Positions 8,590 through 16,875 of a stretch of 29,115 bases of DNA are shown here, in pieces. Location of the stretch: NCBI GenBank assembly GCA_964544635.1, contig CAZJCK010000045.1, positions 1 to 29,115 on the forward strand, read 5' to 3'. Source of the stretch: CAZJCK01 sp964544635. Lineage in GTDB: Bacteria; Zixibacteria; MSB-5A5; GN15; FEB-12. The notes under the pieces were generated by a model that was not told the origin of the DNA, did not search any database, and was given only the letters and a program-made list of their open reading frames with translations. Within the stretch, counting starts at the first letter, position 1; each line of letters opens with the position of its first letter. The position numbers were made by a program, and so were the translations under genes.

Positions 8590-9033
8590 TCACTTGCCTT
8601 TTTCTGTCTCCATCATCTTATCGACGCGCCGTTCGTGCCGGCCAGCCTCAAACTCGGTTTCGAGGAAGGTTGTGACAATCTGCTCGAGTTCATCTTCTTT
8701 GATGTACTTCGACGCCAGCGAAAGGACGTTGGCATTGTTGTGTGCGCGGGACAGTTTGGCCATATCGGCATTGATGACGAGGCCGGAGCGGATGCCGTTG
8801 ATTTTATTGGCGGCCATGCTCATGCCGTTGCCGGTCCAGCAGACGGTGACACCGAAATCGGCTTCGTTCCCCGATACGGCTCGCGCCACCTTCACGGCAT
8901 ACTCGGGGTAATCAACCGACTCATCAGAGTGTGTGCCGTAGTCGACGACGTTGTGGCCCATGCGTTCGAGGAGCTGCTTCACTTTTTGTTTCATTTCATA
9001 ACCGGCGTGATCAGCACCAAGGGCAATCTTCAT
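8590..9033 (-). CDS. rpiB: Ribose-5-phosphate isomerase B (RpiB/LacAB family)
   Basis: The enzyme interconverts ribose 5-phosphate and ribulose 5-phosphate in the pentose phosphate pathway. The 147-residue protein begins MKIALGADHAGYEMK and has the family core VCWTGNGMSMAANKINGIRSG, with catalytic Cys65, and RAHNNANVLSLASKY with His98. I chose the ATG at 9033 because the protein then begins exactly where family members do. An upstream in-frame extension would reach into ilvE and adds no conserved residues. The start lies 2 bases after the ilvE stop. Some family members act on allose 6-phosphate, so substrate preference is inferred. Confidence 0.94.
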   Translation of the reverse strand: MKIALGADHAGYEMKQKVKQLLERMGHNVVDYGTHSDESVDYPEYAVKVARAVSGNEADFGVTVCWTGNGMSMAANKINGIRSGLVINADMAKLSRAHNNANVLSLASKYIKEDELEQIVTTFLETEFEAGRHERRVDKMMETEKGK

Positions 9034-9035
9034 AA

Positions 9036-9980
9036 TTACACTGTCACTTTCTTGTCGGATTGCGAGTGAACGTACGTCAACCAATCGTACTTATCTTCTC
9101 TGCTGCCGTCAAGAATGCCGAAGAATTCTTCCTGCAGTTTCTTGGTGATGGGACCGGCGACACCCTCGCCGATAGTAATCTTGTCGATCTCGGAGATTGG
9201 CGTGATTTCAGCCGCCGAACCGGTGAAGAAGACTTCGTCGGCCAGGTAGAGCGCTTCGCGCGGGACATTCTGTTCGATTACCTTGATACCCATATCCTGG
9301 GCAATCCGGATCACGCTGCTGCGGGTGATGCCGGGAAGGATCGAGGCCGAGAAAGTGGGCGTGATGAGGGCGCCGTTGCGCACCAGGAAGATGTTCTCAC
9401 CGGAGCCTTCGGAGACATGACCGAAAGTATCGAGGGCGATACCTTCAACATAACCGTGAGCAATCGCCTCCATCTTGATGAGCTGGCTGTTCATGTAGTT
9501 GGCGCCGGCCTTGGCCATGGCGGGCATGGTGTTGGGGGCAATGCGGTTCCATGACGAGAAGCAGACCGAGACACCCTTTTCGAGCGCTTCTTCGCCGAGG
9601 TACTGGCCCCATGGCCAGACGGCGATGGCGACATCGATCGGGCAATTGCGGGGATCGACACCGAGACTCTTGTAGCCGCGGTAGGCGATCGGGCGAACAT
9701 AGCACGCTTCGAGTTCGTTTTTGGCGATCAGGTCGAGAATGGCGGCATCGATCTGTTCCATCGTGAACGGTATCTTCATGCGATATATCTTGCCGGAATT
9801 GAAAAGGCGCCTGGTGTGGTCGCGAAGGCGGAAACAAGCCGGACCATTTTGTGTCTTGTAACAACGCATGCCCTCAAAGACCGCTGAACCGTAATGAATG
9901 ACATGTGAGCAGACGTGAATCTTGGCGTCGTTCCATTCGACAAGTTCACCGTTCATCCAGATGTATTTGGTCGGCGTCAT
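9036..9980 (-). CDS. ilvE: Branched-chain amino acid aminotransferase
   Basis: IlvE moves the amino group between leucine, isoleucine or valine and their 2-oxo acids. The 314-residue class IV aminotransferase contains HYGSAVFEGMRCY (29-41), the pyridoxal-binding Lys157 in AKAGANYMNSQL, EGIALDTFGHVSEGSGENIF, and FFTGSAAEITPI. All are typical of IlvE rather than D-amino-acid transaminase. A strong GGAGGAGG ribosome site precedes the ATG. It has its own promoter and is followed by rpiB and a terminator. In this setting it could also feed leucine into the nearby acyl-CoA pathway. Confidence 0.96.
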   Translation of the reverse strand: MTPTKYIWMNGELVEWNDAKIHVCSHVIHYGSAVFEGMRCYKTQNGPACFRLRDHTRRLFNSGKIYRMKIPFTMEQIDAAILDLIAKNELEACYVRPIAYRGYKSLGVDPRNCPIDVAIAVWPWGQYLGEEALEKGVSVCFSSWNRIAPNTMPAMAKAGANYMNSQLIKMEAIAHGYVEGIALDTFGHVSEGSGENIFLVRNGALITPTFSASILPGITRSSVIRIAQDMGIKVIEQNVPREALYLADEVFFTGSAAEITPISEIDKITIGEGVAGPITKKLQEEFFGILDGSREDKYDWLTYVHSQSDKKVTV

Positions 9981-10032
9981 AGGCCAGCCTCCTCCATTCG
10001 ACTAAACTGTTGGTCCACAAAACGTAGAGTTA

Positions 10033-10061
10033 ATGATACGAAAACGTGGAGTGAAACTCAA
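10033..10061 (-). promoter_or_regulatory. Sigma70-type promoter of ilvE-rpiB
   Basis: On the minus strand TTGAGT and TATCAT are separated by 17 bases, about 50 bases before the ilvE start. The surrounding gap (9981-10199) shows no leader peptide or attenuator that I can support. Confidence 0.65.
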
Positions 10062-10199
10062 TCGAATTTGCTTCGGCGCCCCGGTGAGTCTCACCATATG
10101 GTACGCCTGAAACGGCCGATTTGTTCGGGCACCACAGAAAAAAGCTATCTTGTTTGCAGCACGGAAGATAAACGGCCCGTGCGGCCGGCATCCGAACCG

Positions 10200-10778
10200 T
10201 CAGGACGAGTGACGGCGGGTTGTCTTCCAGACGGTCGGCAGGATCACCGCGGCCAGCGCAATCTTGATGGCTGCGCCCGGCACGAACGGCGAGAACCCGG
10301 CTGCGATCAGTCCGGCGGCAGGCAGGAAAATCGACAGCTGGATTAAACCAAGGGCGAAGATGATGGCGGTACCGGTGGTCATGGCCACAACCGAGCGGGT
10401 GTAAGAGCGGTCCCAGCCTCGTTCGGCGAGCCAGCCGACGACCCAGGCGGCGGCGACAAATCCGATCAGGTAACCGCCGGTCGGACCGACGAACCTGGCG
10501 ATACCGGCTGAACCAGCGGCAAAAACCGGCAAACCGGCCGCGCCCTCCAAAAGATAGGCGGCCACGACGGCCGTCCCGCGAGTCTTTCCCAGGGCCATGG
10601 CAACGAACAGAACGCCGAAGGTCTGGCCGGTGATCGGCACCGGCGAGAACGGCACGTTGATGGCGAGATAGGCGCTGGCGACCAGCAACAGATTGAAGCC
10701 GACAAGAATGGGCAGTTCCAGCCAGCGACTGTGCGACTGTATGAGACTCGGAATATAGGCGGTGTGGGAAGCAGTCAT
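10200..10778 (-). CDS. bioY: Biotin uptake protein BioY (ECF S component)
   Basis: BioY is the substrate-binding membrane subunit of the energy-coupling-factor biotin transporter. The 192-residue protein has the family mark PFSPVPITGQTFGVLF (45-60) and GPTGGYLIGF (about 98-107), with five to six hydrophobic segments. No EcfA or EcfT genes are adjacent, so it either uses shared modules elsewhere or works alone, as reported for some BioY proteins. It lies 88 bases downstream of the acyl-CoA dehydrogenase operon on the same strand. I saw no BirA-type operator. Supplying biotin to the nearby biotin-dependent carboxylase is a plausible link. Confidence 0.95.
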   Translation of the reverse strand: MTASHTAYIPSLIQSHSRWLELPILVGFNLLLVASAYLAINVPFSPVPITGQTFGVLFVAMALGKTRGTAVVAAYLLEGAAGLPVFAAGSAGIARFVGPTGGYLIGFVAAAWVVGWLAERGWDRSYTRSVVAMTTGTAIIFALGLIQLSIFLPAAGLIAAGFSPFVPGAAIKIALAAVILPTVWKTTRRHSS

Positions 10779-10866
10779 ATCGTCATATCCTCATGTCTGT
10801 CAGGTTCCGTCACCAAACATATGTCGCGATCGGCCCGACGGCAATGTCAAAATGTATGGGTTTGAT

Positions 10867-12033
10867 CTACGTTAGTTTGACGCCGCCCAACTCGTCGAGT
10901 TCCCTGATCAGTTCGCGGGATATGACGAGGCGCTGAATCTCCGAGGTTCCCTCGCCGATCTCACACAGCTTGACATCGCGGAAGATCCGTTCGGCCGGAT
11001 ACGGTCCGGTGTAGAAACCGATGCCGCCGAGCACTTCCATCGCCCACTCCGCACAGCGTCGCCCGACCTCGGAGGCGTAAAGTTTGCACTGTGCCGACTG
11101 CCGGGTGAACTTCTCGCCGAGATCCTTGCGTCGAGCGGTATCGTAGACAAGCATGCGGGCGGCGTCGATCTCCATCGACATGTTAGCCAGCTTTTGCTGC
11201 ACCATCTGATAGTTCGAAATCGGCTTGCCGCCCTGCTTGCGATCGGCGGCGTACTTGAGGGCGCAGTCGAGCGCGCCCTGGGCGAGGCCGACGGCCATCG
11301 CGCCGATCGAAATACGGCCGCCGTCGAGCGTGATCAGCATCTGCTTGAAGCCGTTGCCGACCTGCCCGAGACGGTTTTCGTCGGGCATGAGAACATCATC
11401 GAAGTGCAGGAAGGCGGTGTCGGAGCCGCGCAGGCCGAGCTTGTTTTCTTTCTTGCCGACGGCGTAACCGTCCATGTCGCGGTCGAAGATGAACGACGTG
11501 ATGTTGCGGTCTTGCGGATCGTCGGTGGTCTTGGCGACCGCGACGGTCGCAAACGCCTGGGGGGCCGAGGTGATCCAGCACTTGGAGCCATTGACGATCC
11601 AGTGGTCACCTTCCTTGCGGGCGTAGGTGCGGGTGCCGCCGGCGTCGGAACCGGCATCCGGTTCGGACAGACCAAAGGCGATAATCTCACCATCCGCAGC
11701 GCGCGGCAGATATCTCTTCTTCTGTTCCTCGCTGCCGAACTTCAGGATTGGCTGGGTGCCGAGCGAATTGTGCGCGGCAACGATGATTCCGGTGGAACCA
11801 CAGACACGCGACAATTCCTCGACGGCGATAGCGTAGGTTGTCGTATCGACCGGCCGGCCGCCGTAATCCTCGGGTATGAGTGCGCTGAAAAGCCCGATCT
11901 CGTGAAGCGGTTTGATGTGTTCCTCGGGAAAGCGCTGCTCGAGGTCGAGGCGATTGGCCAGCGGCTCGACCTGCTCGAGGGCGAAGGCGCGATATTTCTC
12001 TCGTGCTTCGTGGTGTTTCTTCTCCAGCAACAC
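10867..12033 (-). CDS. Acyl-CoA dehydrogenase
   Basis: This FAD enzyme makes the 2,3-double bond in acyl-CoAs and passes electrons to ETF. The 388-residue protein has the FAD/substrate signature LSEPDAGSD (122-130), followed by WIVNGSKCWITSA, and the C-terminal motif EIGEGTSEIQR. Glu361 there is in the position of the catalytic base of short- and medium-chain enzymes. It starts with GTG at 12033, with AAGGAG 6 bases before, directly after the stop of its paralogue. It is the last gene of the thiolase operon. Exact chain length or branching preference cannot be read from the sequence. Confidence 0.94.
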   Translation of the reverse strand: MLLEKKHHEAREKYRAFALEQVEPLANRLDLEQRFPEEHIKPLHEIGLFSALIPEDYGGRPVDTTTYAIAVEELSRVCGSTGIIVAAHNSLGTQPILKFGSEEQKKRYLPRAADGEIIAFGLSEPDAGSDAGGTRTYARKEGDHWIVNGSKCWITSAPQAFATVAVAKTTDDPQDRNITSFIFDRDMDGYAVGKKENKLGLRGSDTAFLHFDDVLMPDENRLGQVGNGFKQMLITLDGGRISIGAMAVGLAQGALDCALKYAADRKQGGKPISNYQMVQQKLANMSMEIDAARMLVYDTARRKDLGEKFTRQSAQCKLYASEVGRRCAEWAMEVLGGIGFYTGPYPAERIFRDVKLCEIGEGTSEIQRLVISRELIRELDELGGVKLT

Positions 12034-13176
12034 TTACTCCTTCAACAAATCTCGTGAAATTACCATGCGCTGTGCCTCCGACGTGCCCTCGTACAATTCG
12101 GTAACGCGGGCGTCGCGGAAGTAGCGCTCGACCGCATACTCCTTGATGTAGCCATAGCCGCCATGAATTTGTACGGCTTCATTGGCAACATAGTTGGCCG
12201 CCTGGGTACAGAACAGCTTGGCCATAGAGGCCTCGCGGTGGCATGGTTTGTTCTCATCCTTGAGTTGCGCCGCACGGTAGCCCATCAGGCGGGCGGCGTC
12301 GATGCGCGTGGCCATCTCGGCCAGTTTGAACTGAATGGCCTGGAACTCGGCGATGGGCCGGTTGAACTGCTTGCGCTCCTTCGAGTACTTTATCGCTTCG
12401 CTGAGCGCCGCCTGGCCGATACCGATCGCCTGGAAGGAGACGCCGATACGACCGGAGTTGAGAATGCCGACCGCCTCTTTGAATCCCCCGCCCTCGTCGC
12501 CGACAAGGTTTGCGACCGGGACCTTGACATCCGAGAACGCGATCTCGCGGGTATCGGAGGCCTTGATACCAAGCTTCTTCTCGGCTTTACCGATCTCAAT
12601 ACCGTCGGAGCCGGCATCGACGACGAAGCAACTGATACCACGATGGCCGGCCTTGGGATCGGTCTTGGCGAAGACGATGAAGAGGCCGGCGTGGATGGCG
12701 TTGGTAACGAAGGTCTTGGTGCCGTTGATAACGTAATGATCGTCTTTCTTGACCGCTGATGTCGTCAATGAAGCGACATCGGTCCCGGCGTTCGGTTCGG
12801 TGATGCAGTAGGCGCCGATCTTCTCCCCCGCGGCCATAGCCGGCAGGTATTTCTGCTTGAGGTCGTCGCCGGCGTATAACTTGAGCACTTCGCAGGTGAG
12901 AGAATTGTGCACCGACAGCATGATACCGAAGCCGGCACAGGCGGCGCAGAATTCTTCGATCACGCCCATGAAGGCGGTCGCCGACAGTCCGAGCCCGCCG
13001 TACTCTTCCGGGACGGTGAAGCCGAAATAGCCGAGTTCAGCACACTCGGCGATCAGTTCCTTCGGGGTTGTTTCTTTTTCGTCGAGCTCCTCCGCGATCG
13101 GGTAGAGCCGTTTCTCGGCGAAATCTCGAGCCATTTGCTTCAGCTCGAGATTTTCCTCCGACAAATGGAAATCCAT
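12034..13176 (-). CDS. Acyl-CoA dehydrogenase
   Basis: The 380-residue product is a paralogue of the downstream dehydrogenase. It carries ITEPNAGTD (125-133), YVINGTKTFVTNA (148-160) and the C-terminal ELYEGTSEAQR with the putative catalytic base Glu363. This is the short-chain/butyryl-CoA dehydrogenase pattern. Typical isovaleryl-CoA dehydrogenases lack glutamate here and place the base mid-protein. The gene starts 21 bases after hbd and abuts the next dehydrogenase, so all four genes form one operon. Two dehydrogenases side by side suggest different acyl substrates. ETF genes are not in the window. Confidence 0.95.
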   Translation of the reverse strand: MDFHLSEENLELKQMARDFAEKRLYPIAEELDEKETTPKELIAECAELGYFGFTVPEEYGGLGLSATAFMGVIEEFCAACAGFGIMLSVHNSLTCEVLKLYAGDDLKQKYLPAMAAGEKIGAYCITEPNAGTDVASLTTSAVKKDDHYVINGTKTFVTNAIHAGLFIVFAKTDPKAGHRGISCFVVDAGSDGIEIGKAEKKLGIKASDTREIAFSDVKVPVANLVGDEGGGFKEAVGILNSGRIGVSFQAIGIGQAALSEAIKYSKERKQFNRPIAEFQAIQFKLAEMATRIDAARLMGYRAAQLKDENKPCHREASMAKLFCTQAANYVANEAVQIHGGYGYIKEYAVERYFRDARVTELYEGTSEAQRMVISRDLLKE

Positions 13177-13197
13177 CTGGCAGCCTCCTCAGGCGTC

Positions 13198-14058
13198 TCA
13201 GTCGTAGTTGTAGAAGCCGCGCCCGGTTTTACGGCCGAGGTAGCCGGCCTGGACCATTTTGCGCAGCAGCGGGCAGGGTCGGTACTTGGGGTCACCCAGT
13301 TCATGGTGCATAACCTCGAGGATGGCCAGGCATACGTCGAGACCAATAAAGTCGGCCAGGGTGAACGGACCCATCGGGTGCGCCATCCCCAGCTTCATAA
13401 CCTCGTCAATCGCCTCGACCGTTCCCACGCCCTCCATATGGGCGTAGATCGCTTCGTTGATCATCGGCATGAGAATGCGATTGGCAACGAAGCCGGGGAA
13501 ATCGTTCACCTCGACGGGAATTTTGCCCAGTTTTTCCGAGAGCTCCTTGATCACGGTGAATGTCTCATCAGTCGTGGCCAAACCGCGGATTACCTCGATG
13601 AGTTTCATCATCGGCACCGGGTTCATGAAGTGCATGCCGATAAATTTATCGGGACGCTTGGTAGCGGCGGCGAGCTTAGTGATCGGCAGCGACGAGGTAT
13701 TGGACGCAAAGTAGGTGTCGGGGCCACAATGCTCTTCGAGTTCACGGAAGATCCTGAGTTTGACGTCAAGCTCTTCGATGACCGCTTCGATCACGAGATG
13801 CGAGTCTTTGGCCGCCGAGAGATCGGTTTTGGCAGTAATGCGACCAAGGGTTGCATCCTTGTCGCTTTCGGAGATCTTCTCTTTTTTTAGGAGACGGTCG
13901 AGCGACTTTGAGATGGTCGCCACCGCCTTATCGAGCAGATCCTGCTTGAGATCGATCAGCGTTACGTCGTAGCCGTTGGCAGCGAACACCTGGGCGATGC
14001 CGTTGCCCATGGTGCCGGAGCCGACGATCGATACCTTCTTGATATCATCAGCCTTCAT
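13198..14058 (-). CDS. 3-hydroxybutyryl-CoA (3-hydroxyacyl-CoA) dehydrogenase
   Basis: It oxidises L-3-hydroxyacyl-CoA to 3-oxoacyl-CoA with NAD+, or the reverse. The 286-residue single-domain form has the Rossmann motif IVGSGTMGNGIAQVFA (11-26), NTSSLPI (120-126), GMHFMNPVPMMKLIEV (141-156) with catalytic His143 and Glu155, and the C-terminal GMAHPMGPFTLADFIGLD. Length fits stand-alone Hbd rather than the fused FadB/FadJ type. It lies 17 bases after the thiolase and 21 bases before the first acyl-CoA dehydrogenase. No crotonase is in this operon; the only one in the window is in the carboxylase operon. Confidence 0.95.
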   Translation of the reverse strand: MKADDIKKVSIVGSGTMGNGIAQVFAANGYDVTLIDLKQDLLDKAVATISKSLDRLLKKEKISESDKDATLGRITAKTDLSAAKDSHLVIEAVIEELDVKLRIFRELEEHCGPDTYFASNTSSLPITKLAAATKRPDKFIGMHFMNPVPMMKLIEVIRGLATTDETFTVIKELSEKLGKIPVEVNDFPGFVANRILMPMINEAIYAHMEGVGTVEAIDEVMKLGMAHPMGPFTLADFIGLDVCLAILEVMHHELGDPKYRPCPLLRKMVQAGYLGRKTGRGFYNYD

Positions 14059-14075
14059 GTGATTCCCCTCCCTCT

Positions 14076-15266
14076 TTACACCATTTCGATTGCCAGCGCG
14101 ACCGCGTTACCGCCACCGAGGCAGAGTGTCGCCAGGCCGTTCTTCTTTCCGCGATCCTTCAGTGCGTGCATAAGTGTGACGAGCACGCGACAGCCGGAGG
14201 CGCCGATAGGATGACCGAGCGCGACCGCGCCGCCATGGACATTGACACGATCCCAGTCCCAACCGAGGGCGTCACCGTCGGCCAGGGCCTGCGCCGAGAA
14301 GGCTTCGTTGGCTTCGATGAGGTCCCAGTGGTTGATGTCGACATTCATCTTCTTCATCAGTTTTTCGACAGCGTAGATCGGCGAGAAGAACAGTTCTTCC
14401 GGCGGCGTGCCGGCGACGGAGTAGGCGACGACGCGGGCGATCGGCGTGAGCTTGTTCTTGTTCATGAAGTCTTCCGAGACAACGACACACGCTGCGGAAC
14501 CGTCGTTCAAACCGGGCGCGTTGCCGGCAGTCACGGTACCGTCCTTCTCAAACGCCGGGCGCAGCCTGGCGAGCTTCTCGACTGAGATTTCGGGTCGCGG
14601 ACCTTCGTCTTTCTTGAAGACGACCGGGTCGCCCTTGCGCTGGGGAATTTCGACCGGGAAAATCTCGTCGTCGAATTTGCCGGCTTCCCAGGCCTTAACC
14701 GCCTTCTGGTGGGAATTGTAGGCGAATTCATCCTGACGTTCGCGGGTAATGTTGGCTTTCTTGCGGGTCAGTTCGGCGGCCGAGCCCATGTGGAAGTTAT
14801 TGAACGAATCCCAGAGACCGTCCTTGATCATGATATCTTCCAGCTTCTGGTGACCGAACTTGACGCCGGTTTTGGCGCCGAACAGTACCAGGGGGGTATT
14901 GGACATTGATTCCATGCCGCCGGCGACGATGACGTCCTGATCGCCGGCCCGTATCGACTGGGCTGCCAGCATGACGGCCTTGAGGCCGGAGCCACAGACC
15001 TTATTAATAGTCATAGCCGCGGCCTGCGGCGGAATGCCGCCATGAATGGCCGCCTGGCGTGCCGGGGCCTGCCCGGCGCCGCCCTGAACTACTTGTCCCA
15101 TAATAACTTCGTCGACCGCGGCAGGATCCACGCCGGCGCGCGCGACCGCTTCTTTGACGGCCAGGGCACCCAGTTGCGGGGCGGTCAGTTGTGCCAGGCC
15201 ACTGTGCAGGACGCCAATGGCGCTGCGGCAGCCGGAGACGATATACGCGTCGTTACGTTCAGCCAT
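14076..15266 (-). CDS. Acetyl-CoA acetyltransferase (thiolase)
   Basis: It cleaves 3-oxoacyl-CoA (for example acetoacetyl-CoA) with CoA or condenses two acetyl-CoA. Counting from the ATG at 15266, the 396-residue protein has the nucleophile Cys91 in NKVCGSGLKAV, His352 in GHPIGASG and Cys382 in LCLGGGNAVA, the complete thiolase triad. I prefer this start because AAAGGA lies 8 bases upstream and the protein then begins like its family. An ATG six codons earlier has no ribosome site. It is the first gene of a four-gene operon with its own promoter. Confidence 0.95.
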   Translation of the reverse strand: MAERNDAYIVSGCRSAIGVLHSGLAQLTAPQLGALAVKEAVARAGVDPAAVDEVIMGQVVQGGAGQAPARQAAIHGGIPPQAAAMTINKVCGSGLKAVMLAAQSIRAGDQDVIVAGGMESMSNTPLVLFGAKTGVKFGHQKLEDIMIKDGLWDSFNNFHMGSAAELTRKKANITRERQDEFAYNSHQKAVKAWEAGKFDDEIFPVEIPQRKGDPVVFKKDEGPRPEISVEKLARLRPAFEKDGTVTAGNAPGLNDGSAACVVVSEDFMNKNKLTPIARVVAYSVAGTPPEELFFSPIYAVEKLMKKMNVDINHWDLIEANEAFSAQALADGDALGWDWDRVNVHGGAVALGHPIGASGCRVLVTLMHALKDRGKKNGLATLCLGGGNAVALAIEMV

Positions 15267-15307
15267 GCGAGATCCTTTCATCATGTGATAATTCCGACAG
15301 TTATTTG

Positions 15308-15339
15308 GCGTATATACGCAACAATCCGACGAAAATCAA
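15308..15339 (-). promoter_or_regulatory. Promoter of the thiolase operon with a palindrome over the -10 box
   Basis: On the minus strand TTGATT (15334-15339) and TATATA (15311-15316) are 17 bases apart. The -10 box sits exactly inside the perfect 12-base palindrome GCGTATATACGC (15308-15319). The expected start site is about 38 bases before the thiolase ATG. A repressor binding the palindrome would block polymerase; this is inference. Confidence 0.55.
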
Positions 15340-15529
15340 GTGAACGTATTCACAACCAGCCCCGTGCCGATCCCGATTATCCCCGTTTTGTCGCTTGTTA
15401 ACTCCTTGTACAGCCGCCATCGAAGGCCGGGCCGGAAGTAAAGTGTCGGGGGAAAGTGTCCGACAATGTCAGTAGTCATTGAATCAAGAATCCAAGGCAG
15501 ACCATTAACACACTCGCAAGGAGAGTACG

Positions 15530-16132
15530 ATGAAGAAACTGATTATCCTCGCTGTCTGCATTTTTGCACTGACAGCCACGGCTTCGGCCCAGGTGCCGAG
15601 CTCGCCGGTGAAATTGTACGCCGGTGGTTTGTTCTCGCTGCCGCAGGGTCCGGATGCGTTTAACGACGCCTTTAACACCGGTTTCCACGGTTTCGTGGGT
15701 GTCGGCAAAGACCTCAGCCCGATGTTCCAGCTGGTTGGCAAAGTTGAGTATCACAGCTTCGGCTTCAATTTTGACGATGCCGGTATCAACAATGCTGACG
15801 GCGGTTCATTGAATGCCTGGTTGTTCGGCGCCGACGCTCGCATTTCGCCGAGCCTGCCGGCTGCCCCGATCAAGCCGTTCATCTTCGGCGGCGTCGGTTT
15901 CGCCAGTGTCAAACAGTCCGAGTTTGAAAGCTCCGATCTGTCGCTGGCCACGTCGCTGAACCAGACGACGGGTACCAGCTCGACCGACCTGTTCTTCAAC
16001 GTTGGTGTGGGCGCTGACCTGTTCTCGACCCCGGCGATGACCATCTTCGCCCAGGGCAAGTATGTCAGCATTCAGACTGAAGGCGACGCCACCTCGATCA
16101 TCCCGATCTCGCTGGGCGTGCGCTTCTTCTAA
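15530..16132 (+). CDS. Outer-membrane beta-barrel protein
   Basis: The 200-residue product has a clear Sec signal peptide (MKKLIILAVCIFALTATASA, cleavage expected before QVP). The rest has alternating hydrophobic strands and glycine-rich turns (KLYAGGLFSL, FHGFVGVGKDL, FIFGGVGFASV, LFFNVGVGADLF). It ends SLGVRFF, with the terminal aromatic residue used by the BAM complex. This fits a small eight-stranded OmpA/OmpW-like or 'outer membrane protein beta-barrel domain' porin. AAGGAGAG precedes the ATG. It is followed by a terminator and then a related barrel gene. Function beyond an outer-membrane location is unknown. Confidence 0.88.
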   Translation: MKKLIILAVCIFALTATASAQVPSSPVKLYAGGLFSLPQGPDAFNDAFNTGFHGFVGVGKDLSPMFQLVGKVEYHSFGFNFDDAGINNADGGSLNAWLFGADARISPSLPAAPIKPFIFGGVGFASVKQSEFESSDLSLATSLNQTTGTSSTDLFFNVGVGADLFSTPAMTIFAQGKYVSIQTEGDATSIIPISLGVRFF

Positions 16133-16156
16133 ATCGACTGTTCGCTTTCTGACGAT

Positions 16157-16190
16157 AAAACGCCGGTGCGGCTTGCGCCCCGGCGTTTTT
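16157..16190 (+). terminator. Rho-independent terminator after the first beta-barrel gene
   Basis: AACGCCGG and CCGGCGTT form a GC-rich stem around a 12-base loop and are followed by five T. It lies 25 bases past the stop at 16132. Confidence 0.88.
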
Positions 16191-16269
16191 GTTTGCTTGT
16201 GACCGCCACTGCGAACCACTACCTTTAAGAGGGAAGAGAATTACTTTGGTTGTTCGCGGGAAGGGCGCC

Positions 16270-16866
16270 ATGAAACGAATCATACTACTTGCTGTTTTCG
16301 TCTTCACATCGAGCATCGGTATACAGGCGCAGCCGGTTGACTACGACCGGCCGTTTGTAGCCGTCGGTGGTGGCGGCCTGACCGTGCCGACAGCAGACTT
16401 CGGCGATGTACTCAAGACCGGCCTGCACATCTATGTCGGCGGCGGCGTACCGGTGAGCGATATCTTTGCGGCGGTGGCGAAGATCGAATATTCTGAGAAC
16501 GAGTATGATCGTGAGATGGTACCGACTATTAATGAGGGTGCGGATTATCTGGCACTCATGTTCGGCGTTGACTTTATCCTGTCTCCACCCAATCCGATGA
16601 ACTTTGAGCCATTCGGTATAGTCGGCGGCGGCTTTTCGTCGGTGACTCTCGAGAGGGTTGAAACGAACGACCGGCAGGCGCCGGAGGTGCAGGATACCAG
16701 ACTGTACTTCAATGTTGGCGTCGGCATTGCGTTTCGCCAGTTCGGACCGATGTCAGCGTTCGTGGCAGTGCGCTGGGTCAGACAGGAGATGCCGGCGCAG
16801 GCGGTCGTCAATAGCGACGGCCGGGCGTATCAATCGATTCCAATTACGGTGGGGATACGGTTCTGA
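16270..16866 (+). CDS. Outer-membrane beta-barrel protein (paralogue of the preceding gene)
   Basis: Starting at ATG 16270, the 198-residue protein has a signal peptide (MKRIILLAVFVFTSSIGIQA, then QPVDYD). The barrel-like body has FVAVGGGGLTVPTADF, LHIYVGGGVPV, FEPFGIVGGGFSSV and LYFNVGVGIAFRQFG, and ends ITVGIRF. The layout parallels the upstream barrel gene, including the LYFNVGVG/LFFNVGVG strand, so the two are probably duplicates. An upstream in-frame extension would destroy the signal peptide, and GAAGGG lies just before the chosen ATG. It ends 9 bases from the convergent biotin-carrier gene, leaving no room for a separate terminator. Confidence 0.87.
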   Translation: MKRIILLAVFVFTSSIGIQAQPVDYDRPFVAVGGGGLTVPTADFGDVLKTGLHIYVGGGVPVSDIFAAVAKIEYSENEYDREMVPTINEGADYLALMFGVDFILSPPNPMNFEPFGIVGGGFSSVTLERVETNDRQAPEVQDTRLYFNVGVGIAFRQFGPMSAFVAVRWVRQEMPAQAVVNSDGRAYQSIPITVGIRF

Positions 16867-16875
16867 GGCAGATGG

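Noticed and set aside
9981..10199. Possible attenuator or T-box before ilvE
   Set aside because: No leader peptide rich in branched-chain codons, no T-box core and no terminator/antiterminator pair; only a promoter is supported.
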